From positions 744,001-808,000 of the forward strand of contig NW_020167520.1 of the NCBI RefSeq assembly GCF_001641265.1: a stretch of DNA of 64,000 nt, read 5' to 3'. Under the pieces are notes generated by a model. It worked only from the letters and a program-made list of their open reading frames with translations. It did not search any database and had not been told where the DNA came from. Each line of letters begins with the position of its first letter. The first letter of the stretch is position 1. Made by a program: the position numbers and the translations under genes. Below are positions 1 to 10,028 of this stretch, piece by piece. The DNA comes from Pseudogymnoascus destructans (taxonomy: Eukaryota; Ascomycota; Leotiomycetes; Thelebolales; Thelebolaceae).

Positions 1-241
1 TGCCATCTTCTAGGGCGGTGATCTCAAATTCGCGCGCCTTCAGGAAGGAGGCAAGGTTTAGCTCGCCGGCGGAGAGGGAGGGTTCGGAGGCTTGGGTGAG
101 GATCTGTCGCGCGTGGAAGGTCTTTTGGCGCTTGGGGACACGGGAGGTGTTGGGCTTGTGGTTCGGGTTCGGGTGGGCATATTTGCGTTTTGTGGGCTTG
201 CCTGGAGCTTGATTCGGCTTTGGGGTGTCTCCTGGTGCCAT
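1..241 (-). CDS. POP1: POP1-like RNase P/MRP protein subunit, N-terminal fragment
   Basis: Only the first 80 residues lie in the window; the gene runs off the left edge. The start is the first in-frame ATG (239-241), with an in-frame stop upstream near position 310. The N-terminus is Pro/Lys/Arg-rich and is followed by the pattern RQKTFHARQI...GELNLASFLKAREFEITALEDG. Fungal POP1 proteins begin their conserved part in this way (a basic region, then a 'V/A-x-F-x-KAREFEI-x-AL' segment). POP1 is the largest protein of nuclear RNase P and RNase MRP, which process tRNA 5' ends and pre-rRNA. The call rests on that N-terminal motif alone, because the diagnostic POP1 and POPLD domains lie outside the window. 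Confidence 0.62.
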   Translation of the reverse strand, partial: MAPGDTPKPNQAPGKPTKRKYAHPNPNHKPNTSRVPKRQKTFHARQILTQASEPSLSAGELNLASFLKAREFEITALEDG

Positions 242-567
242 TGGAGGGTTGGTGGAGCTGGGGTTGCTCTGAGGCGGTCGTGGTTTGGGTTGCTCAGCGA
301 GAGCAAAAAGTTAGGCGCGTTGGGATCTAATCTAATCTTATCTCTAACATTTCCAACCCCATCTAAAGTCTGAAGTAGGACCATGTGCAGCAGAGAAATT
401 AACACTAGTATTTAAGTTGATAGGAATTATTATGTTTGCTATATTTTTTGGTAACTAACTTGGGACACTATAGCCCTGAGTGATTCGGAGCATTTATTTT
501 ACTTACAGTTTCTGTAAACACTGCGGTGATGCATGGTCTCTCTTCAGACTTTTAGGCCGCACGAGTA
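242..567. other. intergenic, promoter side of POP1-like gene
   Basis: No convincing gene is seen. The stretch ends at the TA dinucleotide (566-567) that flanks the first pogo-like element. A segment at 543-569 resembles one at 63283-63310 near the other end of the window. Confidence 0.5.
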
Positions 568-1850
568 CAGTAAAATCTCGATAACACGATGGATAGCATC
601 CCGTAATTTCATATTGTGTTAACAAGATTATCGCGGTATCAAATACACGTGACTACGTTATCCAACTGTCCAAAGTGCCTTGAATGCCCTCATTTGCCTG
701 CTTAACCTTGACAAGCCGCTCAAGCTGTTCTAAAGTTCTTAAATACTCCGTACTTAATACGCCACTATTCCCAGCCTCAAGAAACTCAATCAGAACTTGT
801 GTGGCTTGTAAAGCTGACTGAGTTGTTAGCACAGGCAGCAAGACTTGCTCACTGCTTTCGTCATCATCTTGAGCTCCAGGATCCTCAACATCTTGAGTAT
901 AATGTGAAAGAACTTCTTGTAATGCCTCTTGATCTTGATCCTGCTCTTCACTACCATGTATATTTTCTTCACTTGGATTAAGGAAGTTTGCAATATCCAT
1001 AGCGTCATGAATTTGCCCAGAGTTTCGTACTTGATTGTACAAGTTGTCGAGTGCTGGAAGAGATTGGATTGAAAGCTGTATTGGGTTTTGAAGCATTGTG
1101 CTTTTTCGGAAGCAGTTACATATTGTTGTATCTGTAACATCATGATGCCAGGACTGAAGAAGCCAGCGAATAGCGAAGTGTAAGTTAATAGAGTTGAAGG
1201 GATTCATGTTATTCTCAAATGCATTAAGCATGTATTCAAGCCACTGTCGACGGTAATGGGCTTTAAGGGAGGCAATAATACCTTGATCAAGGGGTTGAAA
1301 TCGACTTGTTGAGTTTGGAGGAAGCCAGAGAATTCGAATATTTGAAGGAGGTGGAGCTGCTTCAATAGCAGCAATATGTGCTAAGAAGTTGTCCATGGTA
1401 AGAAGTACACTCCTCGTTGTGCCGATATGTAAGTAAAAGGCTTGTAACCATTCAACCATAAGGAACTGATTCATCCAAGCTTTCTTGTTTGACTTCCAAA
1501 CTCCTCCCATAGATCCTATATTAACGTTTCAAAGAGCTCTTGGTGTTTTTGCATGCCCAATAAACCATAGAGGAAACCAATCTGATCCAGAAGCATTTGT
1601 ACAAATAACAACAGTGATTCGAGCTTTGTTATGCTTTCTTCCAGGTCTTGACGTTGATGACAACCCTCTTGAAGGGGACATCTTCCAGAAAAGCCCTGTC
1701 TCATCCATGTTATAGATATTGTCCTCCTCAAAATCCCCAGCAATAGTCTGAATAGCTCGCATCTCTTCTTCTGCAGTCTCACTAACTGACCCTGCTTCAC
1801 CGTGTTGGATGTGAACTCGTATGTTATGCCTTTTTCTGAAATTAATGATC

Positions 1851-2598
1851 TGTAAGGACACAGGGCACCCAGCTCACAGTAATAGCATATGAGATTGCGA
1901 GTCGGAGGCTAAACGGATGCTATCCTATAGGTCTACTATGAAGGATACAAAAAAGATGAAGAGAGGAACCCCCGTTGGGTCAATCTCCTTAAGTACCCGA
2001 AACGGGTCCGACTCGGCTAACCTGCCTTTGTAAGGACACGGGGCACCCAGCTCACAGTAATAGCATATGAGAGTGCGAGTCGGAGGCTAAACGGATGCTA
2101 TCCTATAGGTCTACTACGAAGGATACAAAAAAGATGAAAGGGGAACCCCGTTGAGTCTGTTTCCTTAAGTACCTGAAACGGGCCCGACTCGGTTATCCCA
2201 ACCTTAGCCCTGAACCTTCCACCGCAACAGGTCTGCATCAACCCTGAACCCTACACCCTTACCGTCCCCCACTATAGTGTAACTCGCTATATGCTCCTCT
2301 ACTGGTTCGAAACCACACCGAGTCGGATTTCATGCTTGTAGTGACCGTAACAGCTCTGAGGCAGGTTCTTTGAGTATCTAGGTAAGGAGGCATCCTTACA
2401 GCCTTCACTCTCACCACATGACTGTGACTTGTATGACTCAGATACCTTCCGTCACTGAGGGAGAGGGACCCCGTTGGGTCAATCCCCTTAAGTACCCGAA
2501 ACGGGTCCGACTCGGCTAACCTGCCTTAGCTTTTATCATGTGACCGTAACCTGCCCGACTCATATCCTTTCCGTCACTGATGGACAGGCATCCTTACA
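1851..2598 (+). mobile_element. short TG...CA element with 5-bp duplication (outer copy)
   Basis: The ends are TGTAAGGACACAGGGCACCC and GGCATCCTTACA (outer inverted TGTAAGGA). It is flanked by TGATC at 1846-1850 and again at 2599-2603. It splits the pogo-like transposase and is itself split by a second copy at 2029-2400. There is no coding capacity. After the nested copy it repeats an internal block (the sequence around 2465-2520 resembles 1975-2025), so this copy carries an internal duplication. TG...CA ends plus a 5-bp duplication suggest a solo LTR; a small TIR element is the alternative. Confidence 0.8.
2029..2400 (+). mobile_element. short TG...CA element, 372-bp copy nested in the outer copy
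   Basis: It starts TGTAAGGACACGGGGCACCC and ends GGAGGCATCCTTACA. It is flanked by GCCTT at 2024-2028 and 2401-2405. It has the same length (372 bp) as the copy at 8520-8891 and is closely similar to it. It shares its first ~170 bp with the 249-bp type (7106-7354) but has a different second half. No ORF. Confidence 0.85.
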
Positions 2599-3109
2599 TG
2601 ATCCAGCCGTAACTGAACTCTGGTGTAGGCTATTCAGGAAGCTGTTCCCAGATCTCCTTCGCCTTCTTCTGTAGAATCTCTGTTGTTGTAATAGCCCCAC
2701 GTTCCTCTACAAGCCTCTGCCAGTCGTAAAGGACTGCTTCAAGAAGTGACCAGGCTGGCGCTTTCTGTCGACAAGCTTTGGCCTGGTGTGTAGGAGTCTG
2801 CTGGATACTGTCGACTTTGTCGTATCGAGGGCCAAGAGATGTAGAGACTGTTGACTGGGTAAGACGGTGGTTATATTGGCTGAAGAACCATTCGATACAG
2901 GCTTTCTGAGACGGTCGAGGATATTGGCTTCGGTGCCAGCTTCGGAGTGCATGTCGCTGCTCATTTGTGATCGCCTGCTGCTTTTTTTAGAGGCATTTCG
3001 ACAAAAGGACACAGGAATACTATAACACGATATTGACGTAATAGGACTTGATATTCTGTATATCGTGATTTGTATGAGAAATCAAAGATTCCCAGGAAAA
3101 ATATCGTGT

Positions 3110-5145
3110 TGTCGTGATTATCGCGTAATCGTGTACTCGGTGTTCCACCCACTCGCTTTGCTCGTAGGTGGCGACAGCGATCTGTGCACGCGACAGCGAT
3201 ATGTGCAACACACAAAATGAAAGAAATAAGCCTCATATAGCAACTATGTAACTATATAATTAAATAATAAAATCAATAGAGCTACTATCACTATCTCCAC
3301 TACTACTGTCGCTACTAATCTCAATGTTACTATCACTATGATCCTTACCATACCGTAAAATTATCACTTTGGATTTTAACCCAACCTTCTTCTGCTCTGC
3401 TACCCTCTTCCTCTCAACCCTTCGCTCTTCAATTTCAATTTTCCGTTGTTGCACCTGTAGCTGCTTTACTACTTGCTTTGATTCCTTTGCTACTCTTGCC
3501 TCTGCCTTTGCTTGTAATTTTGCTTCCTTCTCCTCATGTAACAGTCGGGCGTCTGATGCATATAACTGCCCCCCCTTCTGTAGTGATTTCCGTGCCCTTG
3601 CCTTTGCTGTTTTCTGCTCTGCTGACCGTAAGGTAACAATGTCAAGCTCGGTCTTATAGAGCTCAGCCCGATGTAAAACAACTGTAGTTCCACGTGCAAA
3701 TGATTGAAACCCTTCTCTTGACGGTGATGAGAAAGCTGCCTCTACTCTCTTCTGCCAATGTTTAACTGCCTGTATAGTTTGCACACTAGTTTTTGGAGTT
3801 GAGATAAGGTCGTATGAAGCAAATGGCTCATAGTCTGGTGTTTGATTCCGGGTCTCTTGTATTTTATCAATTACTAGTGGAGGATTATATGGATATAGTC
3901 CTGCATTTCTCCAACCTGATTGAATTGTCCGGACAGTTAAGGATTGCCGTCAGATTTGTGGAAGGTCGGAAAGGAACGTACGTAGCTTATACTCATAGTC
4001 ATAGCTACGTACTGCTTGATCAAGTGCCTTTTGATGGAAGTGTTTGCACTGCTTAAAAACTGCTACATCAAGAGGTTGTAGTAGATGCGTAGTATGAGCA
4101 GGAAGGCAGCAAATAACAATGTTATGCTCTTCTGCTAATGTGAGAAAGCGCTCCGTTTTATGAGAGTCATGGCCGTCGAGTAATAGGAGGCGGGTGTCGT
4201 CTGGTGCCATATGCTCTGCAAATAGTTGAATAAAATGCATGAGGTATTGAATTGCAATGTCGTCGTTTGAATACCCACTCTCATTAACGATAACAAGAGC
4301 ATTTGGCTCAAGGTTATCATTATACCATGAGTCCATATGAAGTTTCCCCGGAATGATAATGGCTTCTGCAATTGCTGTACCACTTGCATTTACTCCCTCA
4401 ATCACAGTAACAGAGAGCCGATTCTCAGGATTATCAACAGTCCATTGCTTTATGCCAATCGGCACAATAACAGCTGTAGATTTATAACATCCAATCATGT
4501 AGCCAGTCTCGTCAACATTCCATAAGTTATATGGCTTAATGTTGTGTTTTGTAATAAGTGCGTTATATGTAAGGAAAATTTCCTCAAACACCTCTTTCTT
4601 TTGTGCTTGCTTTCTATGCGTATTTAAAGTCTTCGTATGAATCGAGTGGAATTCAGGGTGTGCCTTAAGGAAGCGTTGTAACCACCGTTGCGATGGGATC
4701 GTACGATCGGGTCGCAAGTCTGCAACAGCCCGTAAAACCATTGATCGGTTTGCAGGAACCCCACGCTTAAGTTGGTCATATATAAATTGACAAACTGCAG
4801 TATCTTGTTCTTGAGATAAAACTCGGTTTTGACCCCCGCGGGGAAGGAGAGGGGTAGTAATGTGTCGTCGGAGTGTCTCACGGTTGACATTAAACTTGCG
4901 GGCAACCCAAGTAATTGTATAAGTATCTGGTTGTTTCAGGCCTCATAAGACGGTCAGCTCGACTTGGATCGCTATTCAAAGGCATCGTAGAGGGTTGTTG
5001 TTACGACAAATATTATTATTTCATCTATGTATCAAAGTGGCGGTGTACATGCACATATCGCTGTCGCGTGCACAGATCGCTGTCGCCACCTACGAGCGAA
5101 GCGAGTGGGTGGAACACCGAGTATCGCGTTATGAAGATTTTACTG
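3110..5145 (-). mobile_element. second pogo-like (Tc1/mariner) element
   Basis: The right end, read inward on the minus strand, is CAGTAAAATCTTCATAACGC next to TA at 5146-5147. About 80 bp of inverted repeat can be followed: 5045-5130 inverted matches 3130-3205 (shared blocks ACTCGGTGTTCCACCCACTC and GTGGCGACAGCGATCTGTGC). The left tip is degraded and abuts the right tip of the preceding element. The body encodes one minus-strand DDE transposase. Confidence 0.75.
3260..4985 (-). pseudogene. pogo/DDE_1 transposase with coiled, basic C-terminus, broken
   Basis: DDE transposase of the DDE_1/CENP-B superfamily. The putative start is ATG 4983-4985 (MPLNSDPSRADRLM), followed by a frameshift near 4930, then a HTH block (TITWVARKFNVNRETLRRHI) and a CENP-B-type second HTH (SQRWLQRFLKAHPEFHS). 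Catalytic motifs are WNVDETGYMIG, LLLLDGHDSHKTERF and HTTHLLQPLDVAVFKQ. Downstream lies a Glu/Lys/Arg/Gln-rich coiled-coil segment (3370-3600) and a Ser/Asp-rich tail. A single TGA at 3950-3952 interrupts an otherwise open frame; the next codons read on in frame through GWRNAGLYPYNP. CGA to TGA is the simplest explanation. Confidence 0.83.
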
Positions 5146-5243
5146 TACTGAGGCAAGGAATTGTTATATGAATAATTGTCGAATTATATCCAAGAACAAA
5201 CATATGACGGATCCAAGTAATACTGTCCGTCCCCCAATACCAC

Positions 5244-5672
5244 TTATAGACATCTTGATACTTCTGGCACCTTGGCGCGGAGTTCCTCTATTATCTCACT
5301 CCATACATTATCCTGTATCTCGACCCCCTCGCTACTAGTTACAAGCTCTCCTGGCCTATTATATAGATGATTAGATTCTGTAAACAAAGCTGTTAAAGTA
5401 TGAGGAGTATAACTTACGTTGTCAAGGCTGTGATCTTGTACCAGCCCCCATGGCATTCCGGACCCAACGCGGCCGCCGAGACGTATACCCTCGCACCCTC
5501 TTCTGGAGACTTGCTGAAAATCGCACCATATAAGCGGACTCCAGCGGAAGCAGCAAATCCAACCGCAAAGTCTCGTGCAAGTTCTGATTTGCAGGCTCCA
5601 GGGCATACCGTTGAGACGATGACATCTATTTCTCCGCTAGGCTGTGTAGCCAGTGCCGCAACCGACCATGAC
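5244..5672 (-). pseudogene. short-chain dehydrogenase/reductase, C-terminal fragment
   Basis: Only the C-terminal half of a classical-type SDR remains. Visible are IDVIVSTVCPGACKSELARD (the PG motif after the active-site strand) and SPEEGARVYVSAAALGPECH, as in fungal SDRs of the NAD(P)-binding Rossmann superfamily. The last part is after an intron with donor GTAAGT (near 5415) and acceptor ATAATAG (near 5360), and ends ...IIEELRAKVPEVSRCL. The Rossmann nucleotide site and the YxxxK active site are absent: the coding frame starts directly at a junction with an unrelated FAD-oxidoreductase fragment upstream. Substrate unknown. Confidence 0.7.
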
Positions 5673-5943
5673 AACTGGGGGGACAAGGCCGTAGGGTAGA
5701 GTTGCTTCAACAAGGCGCTTCAACAAGGCGATCCATGGGTACGTTGGGTTCAACAAGCGTTGTGTGCTTCTTCTCATCGATCAAGACTACATTGGATAGG
5801 GCGCTTATATCGATGGTGTTGGTCGAGACGCGCGGACGAGTAGAGTTACTAGAGCCGTGAAAGATGCGGTACGGTTCCCCACGTTCTGAGAAGCCTTGGA
5901 CTGCAGCAGCCACGCTGTTGACAATCTTTTCGTGCTGTTCCAT
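5665..5943 (-). pseudogene. FAD-linked oxidoreductase (DIMINUTO/DHCR24-like), N-terminal fragment
   Basis: Starts ATG 5941-5943. The N-terminal residues include RGEPYRIFHGSSNSTRP, SALSNVVLIDEKK and VEPNVPMDRLVEA, matching the start of the FAD_binding_4 domain in fungal delta-24-sterol-reductase-like proteins (VAO/PCMH flavoproteins). A 13-bp unit is duplicated in tandem (5705-5717, 5718-5730) and shifts the frame exactly there; reading on in the original frame gives ATLPYGLVPPVVM. After about 90 residues the sequence switches to SDR sequence at about 5665-5672. The result is a non-functional chimera of two genes. Confidence 0.75.
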
Positions 5944-6733
5944 TGCCGCGGTGCGAGATGAGGCTATTATGAACGGAGGAGATTTTCGTGTTCAGGAGAT
6001 GTAGTCAGTTGGAAGCATATGCATGCAGGTCCTAAAGAGCCACCGTATTTATTAACGGCAAAAGAACAGTATATCCTGTACTTTGCCCTGCAAGGAGCCA
6101 TCGTGGAAAGAATGATATATACCCTGTAGTAGGCATGCAGGCCTTGTGATTAGTTAAGTTTCCACCAACAGAAACTTCAAAGTCGTCTTATTCAGCGACC
6201 ACCTCCAGTAGAGATTTCGAGTTGTCTTGAGTCTATGGTCGTATGTGCTTGTTCTTCGAGTATGATTGAATATGTACTGCTGTGCCGGGTTAGGAAAAAA
6301 CGATGAATCTTGGCCGTCGCTTCATAATAACCACCCGAACAAGCATCCAAACCTCCCTCGAACATCCGAAACCGAAGCATGTATGTAACATGGATTGCAC
6401 GGCAAGACGAAGAGATCTATTCTGAGCGAAAGACTTAGCTTTTGGTTTGATGTTTTGGAAACCTCGTTTTGGCTGTTTATAGTGCCTGTGCTGCATTTAA
6501 TTTGTTTAAAGTCCCTGTCCACGGAGAATCGGCGTCGGCGGGGTGTATAGGCGCGGTGCCAAGGCTATGACGTTACAAACTCACCCATCCCGCCGCGCAC
6601 CGCTACTACCCGTAGAGCTTGGGACTGGGGATAAGAGTTATGGCGGTGAGAGATTGAAGGTTGATAGGTTTATTTGGGGCTCTGGGATAAGGTTGGGGGG
6701 GTAATTGGGAGTGATCGAGCTACTGGTGGTGGG
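5944..6733. other. no gene recognised
   Basis: Only short unconvincing ORFs. Contains the upstream side of the oxidoreductase relic and the 8-bp target site GTGGTGGG (6726-6733) of the hAT-like element. Confidence 0.5.
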
Positions 6734-7105
6734 TAGGCTGCGCACTACTCGCTCAATACTCGGCTCACTCGCTCAGTGGGTTACTCAGCTGGGTGAGTAG
6801 CTGAACCTTTTACTCGACTCGGTGAGTGAGGTCAATACTCAGTTACTCTGTAAAAACCCGGTGAGTACTCGGCTATCACGTGTAAGATTTATGCATCATG
6901 TGAACAGTCCCTCATACGATTAATACTGTTTTATGGTTAAGTTAAAGTATTACATCTATTAGCATCACTCTCGCCATCTCTAGTAAGCTGTGAGAACGAA
7001 TCATGTATATTCCTCTATCTAAGTACCATGATTATCAGAAGATTATTAGAACGCTATTATCTATTATATATGCTTAAGAACATCCCTCCACCTTGCTTGA
7101 GACTT

Positions 7106-7354
7106 TGTAAGGATGCCTGTCCCTCAGTGATGGAAATGATCTGAGTCGGGCAGGTTACGGTCACATGATAAGAGTTAAGGCAGGTTAGCTGAGGCGGACC
7201 CGTTTCGGGTACTTAAGGAGATTGACCCAACGGGGGTTCCTCTCTTCATCTTTTTTGTATCCTTCATAGTAGACCTATAGGATAGCATCCGTTTAGCCTC
7301 TGACTCGCACTCTCATATGCTATTACTGTGAGCTGGGTGCCCTGTGTCCTTACA
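7106..7354 (-). mobile_element. short TG...CA element, 249-bp copy
   Basis: Starts TGTAAGGATGCCTGTCCCTC and ends GGGTGCCCTGTGTCCTTACA. Flanked by GACTT at 7101-7105 and 7355-7359. Reverse orientation relative to the copies at 1851 and 8520. It lies inside the hAT-like element, so it inserted later. Non-coding. Confidence 0.85.
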
Positions 7355-7573
7355 GACTTGATTTAATGAGGATAGTCGTTGAGAAGACGGAAAAGAGTCT
7401 GAGAATACTGTCAGAATCAAACAACTCTGAGTATTGAGATGGCATTTGGCAAATTGCTCGATTATCAGAAGGTTACCAGAAGTCTGGCTACGATGAAGTA
7501 CTTAAATACCTGGTTTTCCAACGCGAAAGGTACTCCAGCGCTATAACTTTAGCAACTCAAGTTCTCCTCTACT

Positions 7574-9059
7574 CTAGCTCCAGGAACAACATATCCTGTG
7601 CAGCTGATACCTTAGCCCACTTTTCCTTATCAAACTTCTTAGAGTAGACAAGTAAGAACGCCTCTTTGAAGCTAGAACTATGAGTGGATATTTGCAACCA
7701 TCCATTGTCGACAAGATTGTAAGACTTTGGATACCACTGCACAGGTCCTGGTAATTAGGCCCACTTTCCAAACTGCCTGCTCGTACAAACAGAAATATTT
7801 ATGTGGTGGGATAACCTCGTGAAAAGTGCTATAATAAACAATTAGTATTGCCAGAAGATTGCTAGGATGATCAGAGACGTACCCTTCCTCTACATCAATC
7901 CACGGCATATACTCAAAGAGACGCTCAGGCTTCTTTCTCAGCTTTCCAGCCTTTCTCGTATATGAGTGGATACAGCTATCCCAGAAATGTTGCCACTTGC
8001 GGAAATTGGACTCTTCATGGGCCTATCAACTATTAGTATCACCAGAAGATTACCAGATTATGAGGTAGCATACATCAATGTGCGCTTGAGTTAAGAGAGC
8101 CTGGGTGCTAGTGATCTCTTCATCGGAAAGCTCATCTGGTAGAACAGCCTCGTCATTTAAAATATCTCGCGCTGTAACATAAGCTCCAACTCCAAATCGT
8201 CTTCAACCTCAGTATCCTCCCATTCGCTGTTATGATTGTCATCGATTGGAATACTTGAGATACCCTCAAATGCAGCAAGCTCAGACAGAAGTTGTTTGGG
8301 CGGAGTAGATGGTGGGGCTTGTGGAGAAGAAGAGGCGCTAATATTCTTGACTTTCTGATTCGCAATGCAAGATGCATGGGTACCCTTCTCAGTCCTGTTT
8401 ATAGTTAGATTGAGGCTACCAGAGATTACCAGAAGGAACTTACCGAACACAAATACGCTCAACCTTCAATTCATTCTGTAGACGTGTCTTGTCTTCAGTA
8501 GAGGCAGCGATATACTTTGTGTAATGACACAGGGCACCCAGCTCACAGTAATAGCATATGAGAGTGCGAGTTGGAGGCTAAAAGGATGCTATCCTATAGG
8601 TCTACTACGAAGGATACAAAAAAGATGAAGGGGGAACCCCGTTAAGTTTGTTTCCTTAAGTACCCGAAACGGGCCCGACTCGGTTATCCCAACCCTAGCC
8701 CTGAACCTTCCACCGCAACAGGTCCGCATCGACCCTGAACCCTACACCCTTACTGTCCCCCACTATAGTGTAACTCGCTATGTCCTCCTCTACTGGTCCG
8801 AAACCACACCGAGTCGGATTTCATGCTTGTGGTGACCGTAACAGCTCTGAGGCGGGTTCTTCGAGTATCTAGGTAAGGAGGCATCCTTACACTTTGCAGA
8901 CTTATATAACTTCTTTAAGTAGTAGCTCAGATCAGCATGGTCAGCCTTGAGTGCTAAGTGAACAGCCTTCTCATCTTCAGTAAGGTTGGAGACGCAGTTG
9001 CGAGCTTTGATAGTATTCGCATTAGTGGAGAGTTCTTCATGTGCCTTGAGTTTCGCCAT
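7574..9059 (-). pseudogene. unknown intron-containing gene carried by the hAT-like element, broken
   Basis: Not recognised. The start is MAKLKAHEELSTN (9059). Three small introns fit well: 8443-8395 (49 bp), 8073-8023 (51 bp) and 7882-7829 (54 bp), each with GT...AG and a CTAAT/CTAAC-like branch sequence. The visible protein is a Lys/Glu-rich N-terminus, a Ser/Pro linker, an acidic block (EWEDTEVEDDLELE) and a conserved-looking block (FRKWQHFWDSCIHSYTRKAG, then PERLFEYMPWIDVEEG), ending DKEKWAKVSAAQDMLFLELE. Damage: a 372-bp repeat inserted in exon 1 (8520-8891), a 1-nt shift near 8160, and another shift near 7740. It is transcribed away from the H3-like gene across about 400 bp. Not a recognisable transposase. 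Confidence 0.55.
8520..8891 (+). mobile_element. short TG...CA element, 372-bp copy in an exon
   Basis: Starts TGTAATGACACAGGGCACCC and ends GGAGGCATCCTTACA. Flanked by CTTTG at 8515-8519 and 8892-8896. Removing it with one CTTTG restores the reading frame of the unknown gene (...KKLYKSAK-YIAASTEDK...), which proves insertion into an exon. Non-coding. Confidence 0.85.
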
Positions 9060-9386
9060 ACTAACTAAACACGTGATTAGCAGAGATCTCCAGAAGTTCT
9101 GGCTATAGAATCAAGATAATAAACTTAGTTGAAGTCCTAGTGAAGAGGTAAAGGCTCAAAAGGGAAGAAGAATGTGTAGATCGGAGAGTAACCAAGGAAG
9201 GTGGTTCTAAGGTCATGGTTATTTTAAAGTTGCAAACAAAAATATTTGTGAAGGAATATTCACCTACAAAGAATTACTGTTCCAAAAACAACACCACAAT
9301 GCGCACCTTCATATAAAACACATACCTTTCAACCTCTACCTCTTTACTATACTCTTCTTCTGCAATATTCTTTCTACAAACTCACT

Positions 9387-10028
9387 GTAAGTACACATAT
9401 CTTTTGATCTACTTCTTTATCTTGTGTTTACTTTACTAACTCACCTTGATATTAGCAAATGACTCGTACCAAGCAAACTGCTAGGAGATCAACTGGCGGC
9501 ATAGCACCAAGGATGCCACTTGGATTACGGGCTGGCTCTGGGCTTGGCGGAAAGGGACAGGAAAAGGCTGTGGGCACAGCAAGAAAAGCTCCAGTTTGCT
9601 CATCTCAAGCTAGCAACAATCATGCTCAGAAGGCCACGCGCTGCACAAAGTCTAGTAAGAGGATTACCAGAGGATTACCAGAGGATTACCAGAACTCTCT
9701 AATAAACATATAGGCACCAAGGCTCTCCGCGATATCAGAAGACAGAAACTTGATACTAGCTCCCATTCCTCTTGTTAGGGAAATCACAGAAGACTTCAAG
9801 TCCAATCTTCGCTTCCAGCAATCTGCTATCCTAGCTCTTTAGGAAGCTGCTGAATGCTTCCTCATTCGAGAATTTGAGAGTATGATGTTTAAACATAGTG
9901 ACAGGGACATACTAACAGTTATAGTGACAAACCTCCTCGCTATTCATGCGAAGAGAGTGACAATTCAGGCAAAGGGTATGATATTGGTTCGGCGTTTGCA
10001 GGATATGATGTTTAAGCTGTGGGCTTAA
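9387..10028 (+). pseudogene. histone H3-like gene with introns, inside the hAT-like element
   Basis: Start ATG 9459. The N-tail TRTKQTARRSTGGIAPRM aligns with the H3 tail ARTKQTARKSTGGKAPRK; K4 is kept but K9, K14 and K18 positions read R, I and M. Coding exons: 9459-9654, 9714-9879 and 9925-10028; introns 9655-9713 and 9880-9924; a further GTAAGT...TTAG intron (9387-9455) sits in the 5' leader, common for fungal H3 genes. The histone fold is clear: TKALRDIRRQ, then PLVREITEDFKSNLRFQQSA, then AIHAKRVTIQ and LVRRLQD. Two lesions: a 1-nt shift in the alpha-N/loop region (near 9765, with a short deletion relative to H3), and a TAG (near 9841) where H3 has Gln, consistent with CAG to TAG. The region between tail and fold (9520-9650) is unlike canonical H3. 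Confidence 0.85.

Larger units (their letters stand above)
653..2996 (-). pseudogene. pogo/Tigger-like transposase, broken
   Basis: DNA transposase of the DDE_1 (CENP-B/jerky/pogo) family, which cuts and pastes its own element. From the N-terminus: a HTH region (2640-2990) containing NEQRHALRSW, SQYPRPSQKACIEWF and a Trp-rich second helix block; then the first catalytic Asp in YNMDETGLFW (around 1700); the second in LLTMDNFLAHIAAIE (around 1395); and the third in LWLPPNSTSRFQPLDQGIIA (around 1290). The C-terminus is acidic, ending ...GTLDSWIT. Three lesions are visible: a frameshift in the A-run right after the start MPL (2985), the inserted repeat at 1851-2598, and an in-frame TGA at 1529-1531 where relatives have Arg (AL-R-NV), consistent with CGA to TGA. 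Without these lesions the frame is open, so inactivation seems recent. Confidence 0.85.
568..3120 (-). mobile_element. pogo/Tigger-type (Tc1/mariner) element, interrupted
   Basis: The left end starts CAGTAAAATCTCGATAACAC directly after TA (566-567), the usual target and start of pogo-family elements. The right end is blurred around 3099-3123, where ATCGTGTTGTCGTGATTATC resembles the inverted left end and runs straight into the next element. The body is a minus-strand CENP-B-type HTH plus DDE transposase. A 748-bp insertion (1851-2598, with target duplication TGATC) breaks it. The exact right boundary is uncertain. Confidence 0.72.

Noticed and set aside
5244..5943. Part of a secondary-metabolite gene cluster
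   Set aside because: Only two broken oxidoreductase pieces; no backbone enzyme (PKS, NRPS, terpene synthase), transporter or regulator nearby.
7574..9059. hAT transposase in the 3.6-kb element
   Set aside because: No BED finger, no hAT dimerisation block and no catalytic D/D/E context in the exons; kept as unknown.
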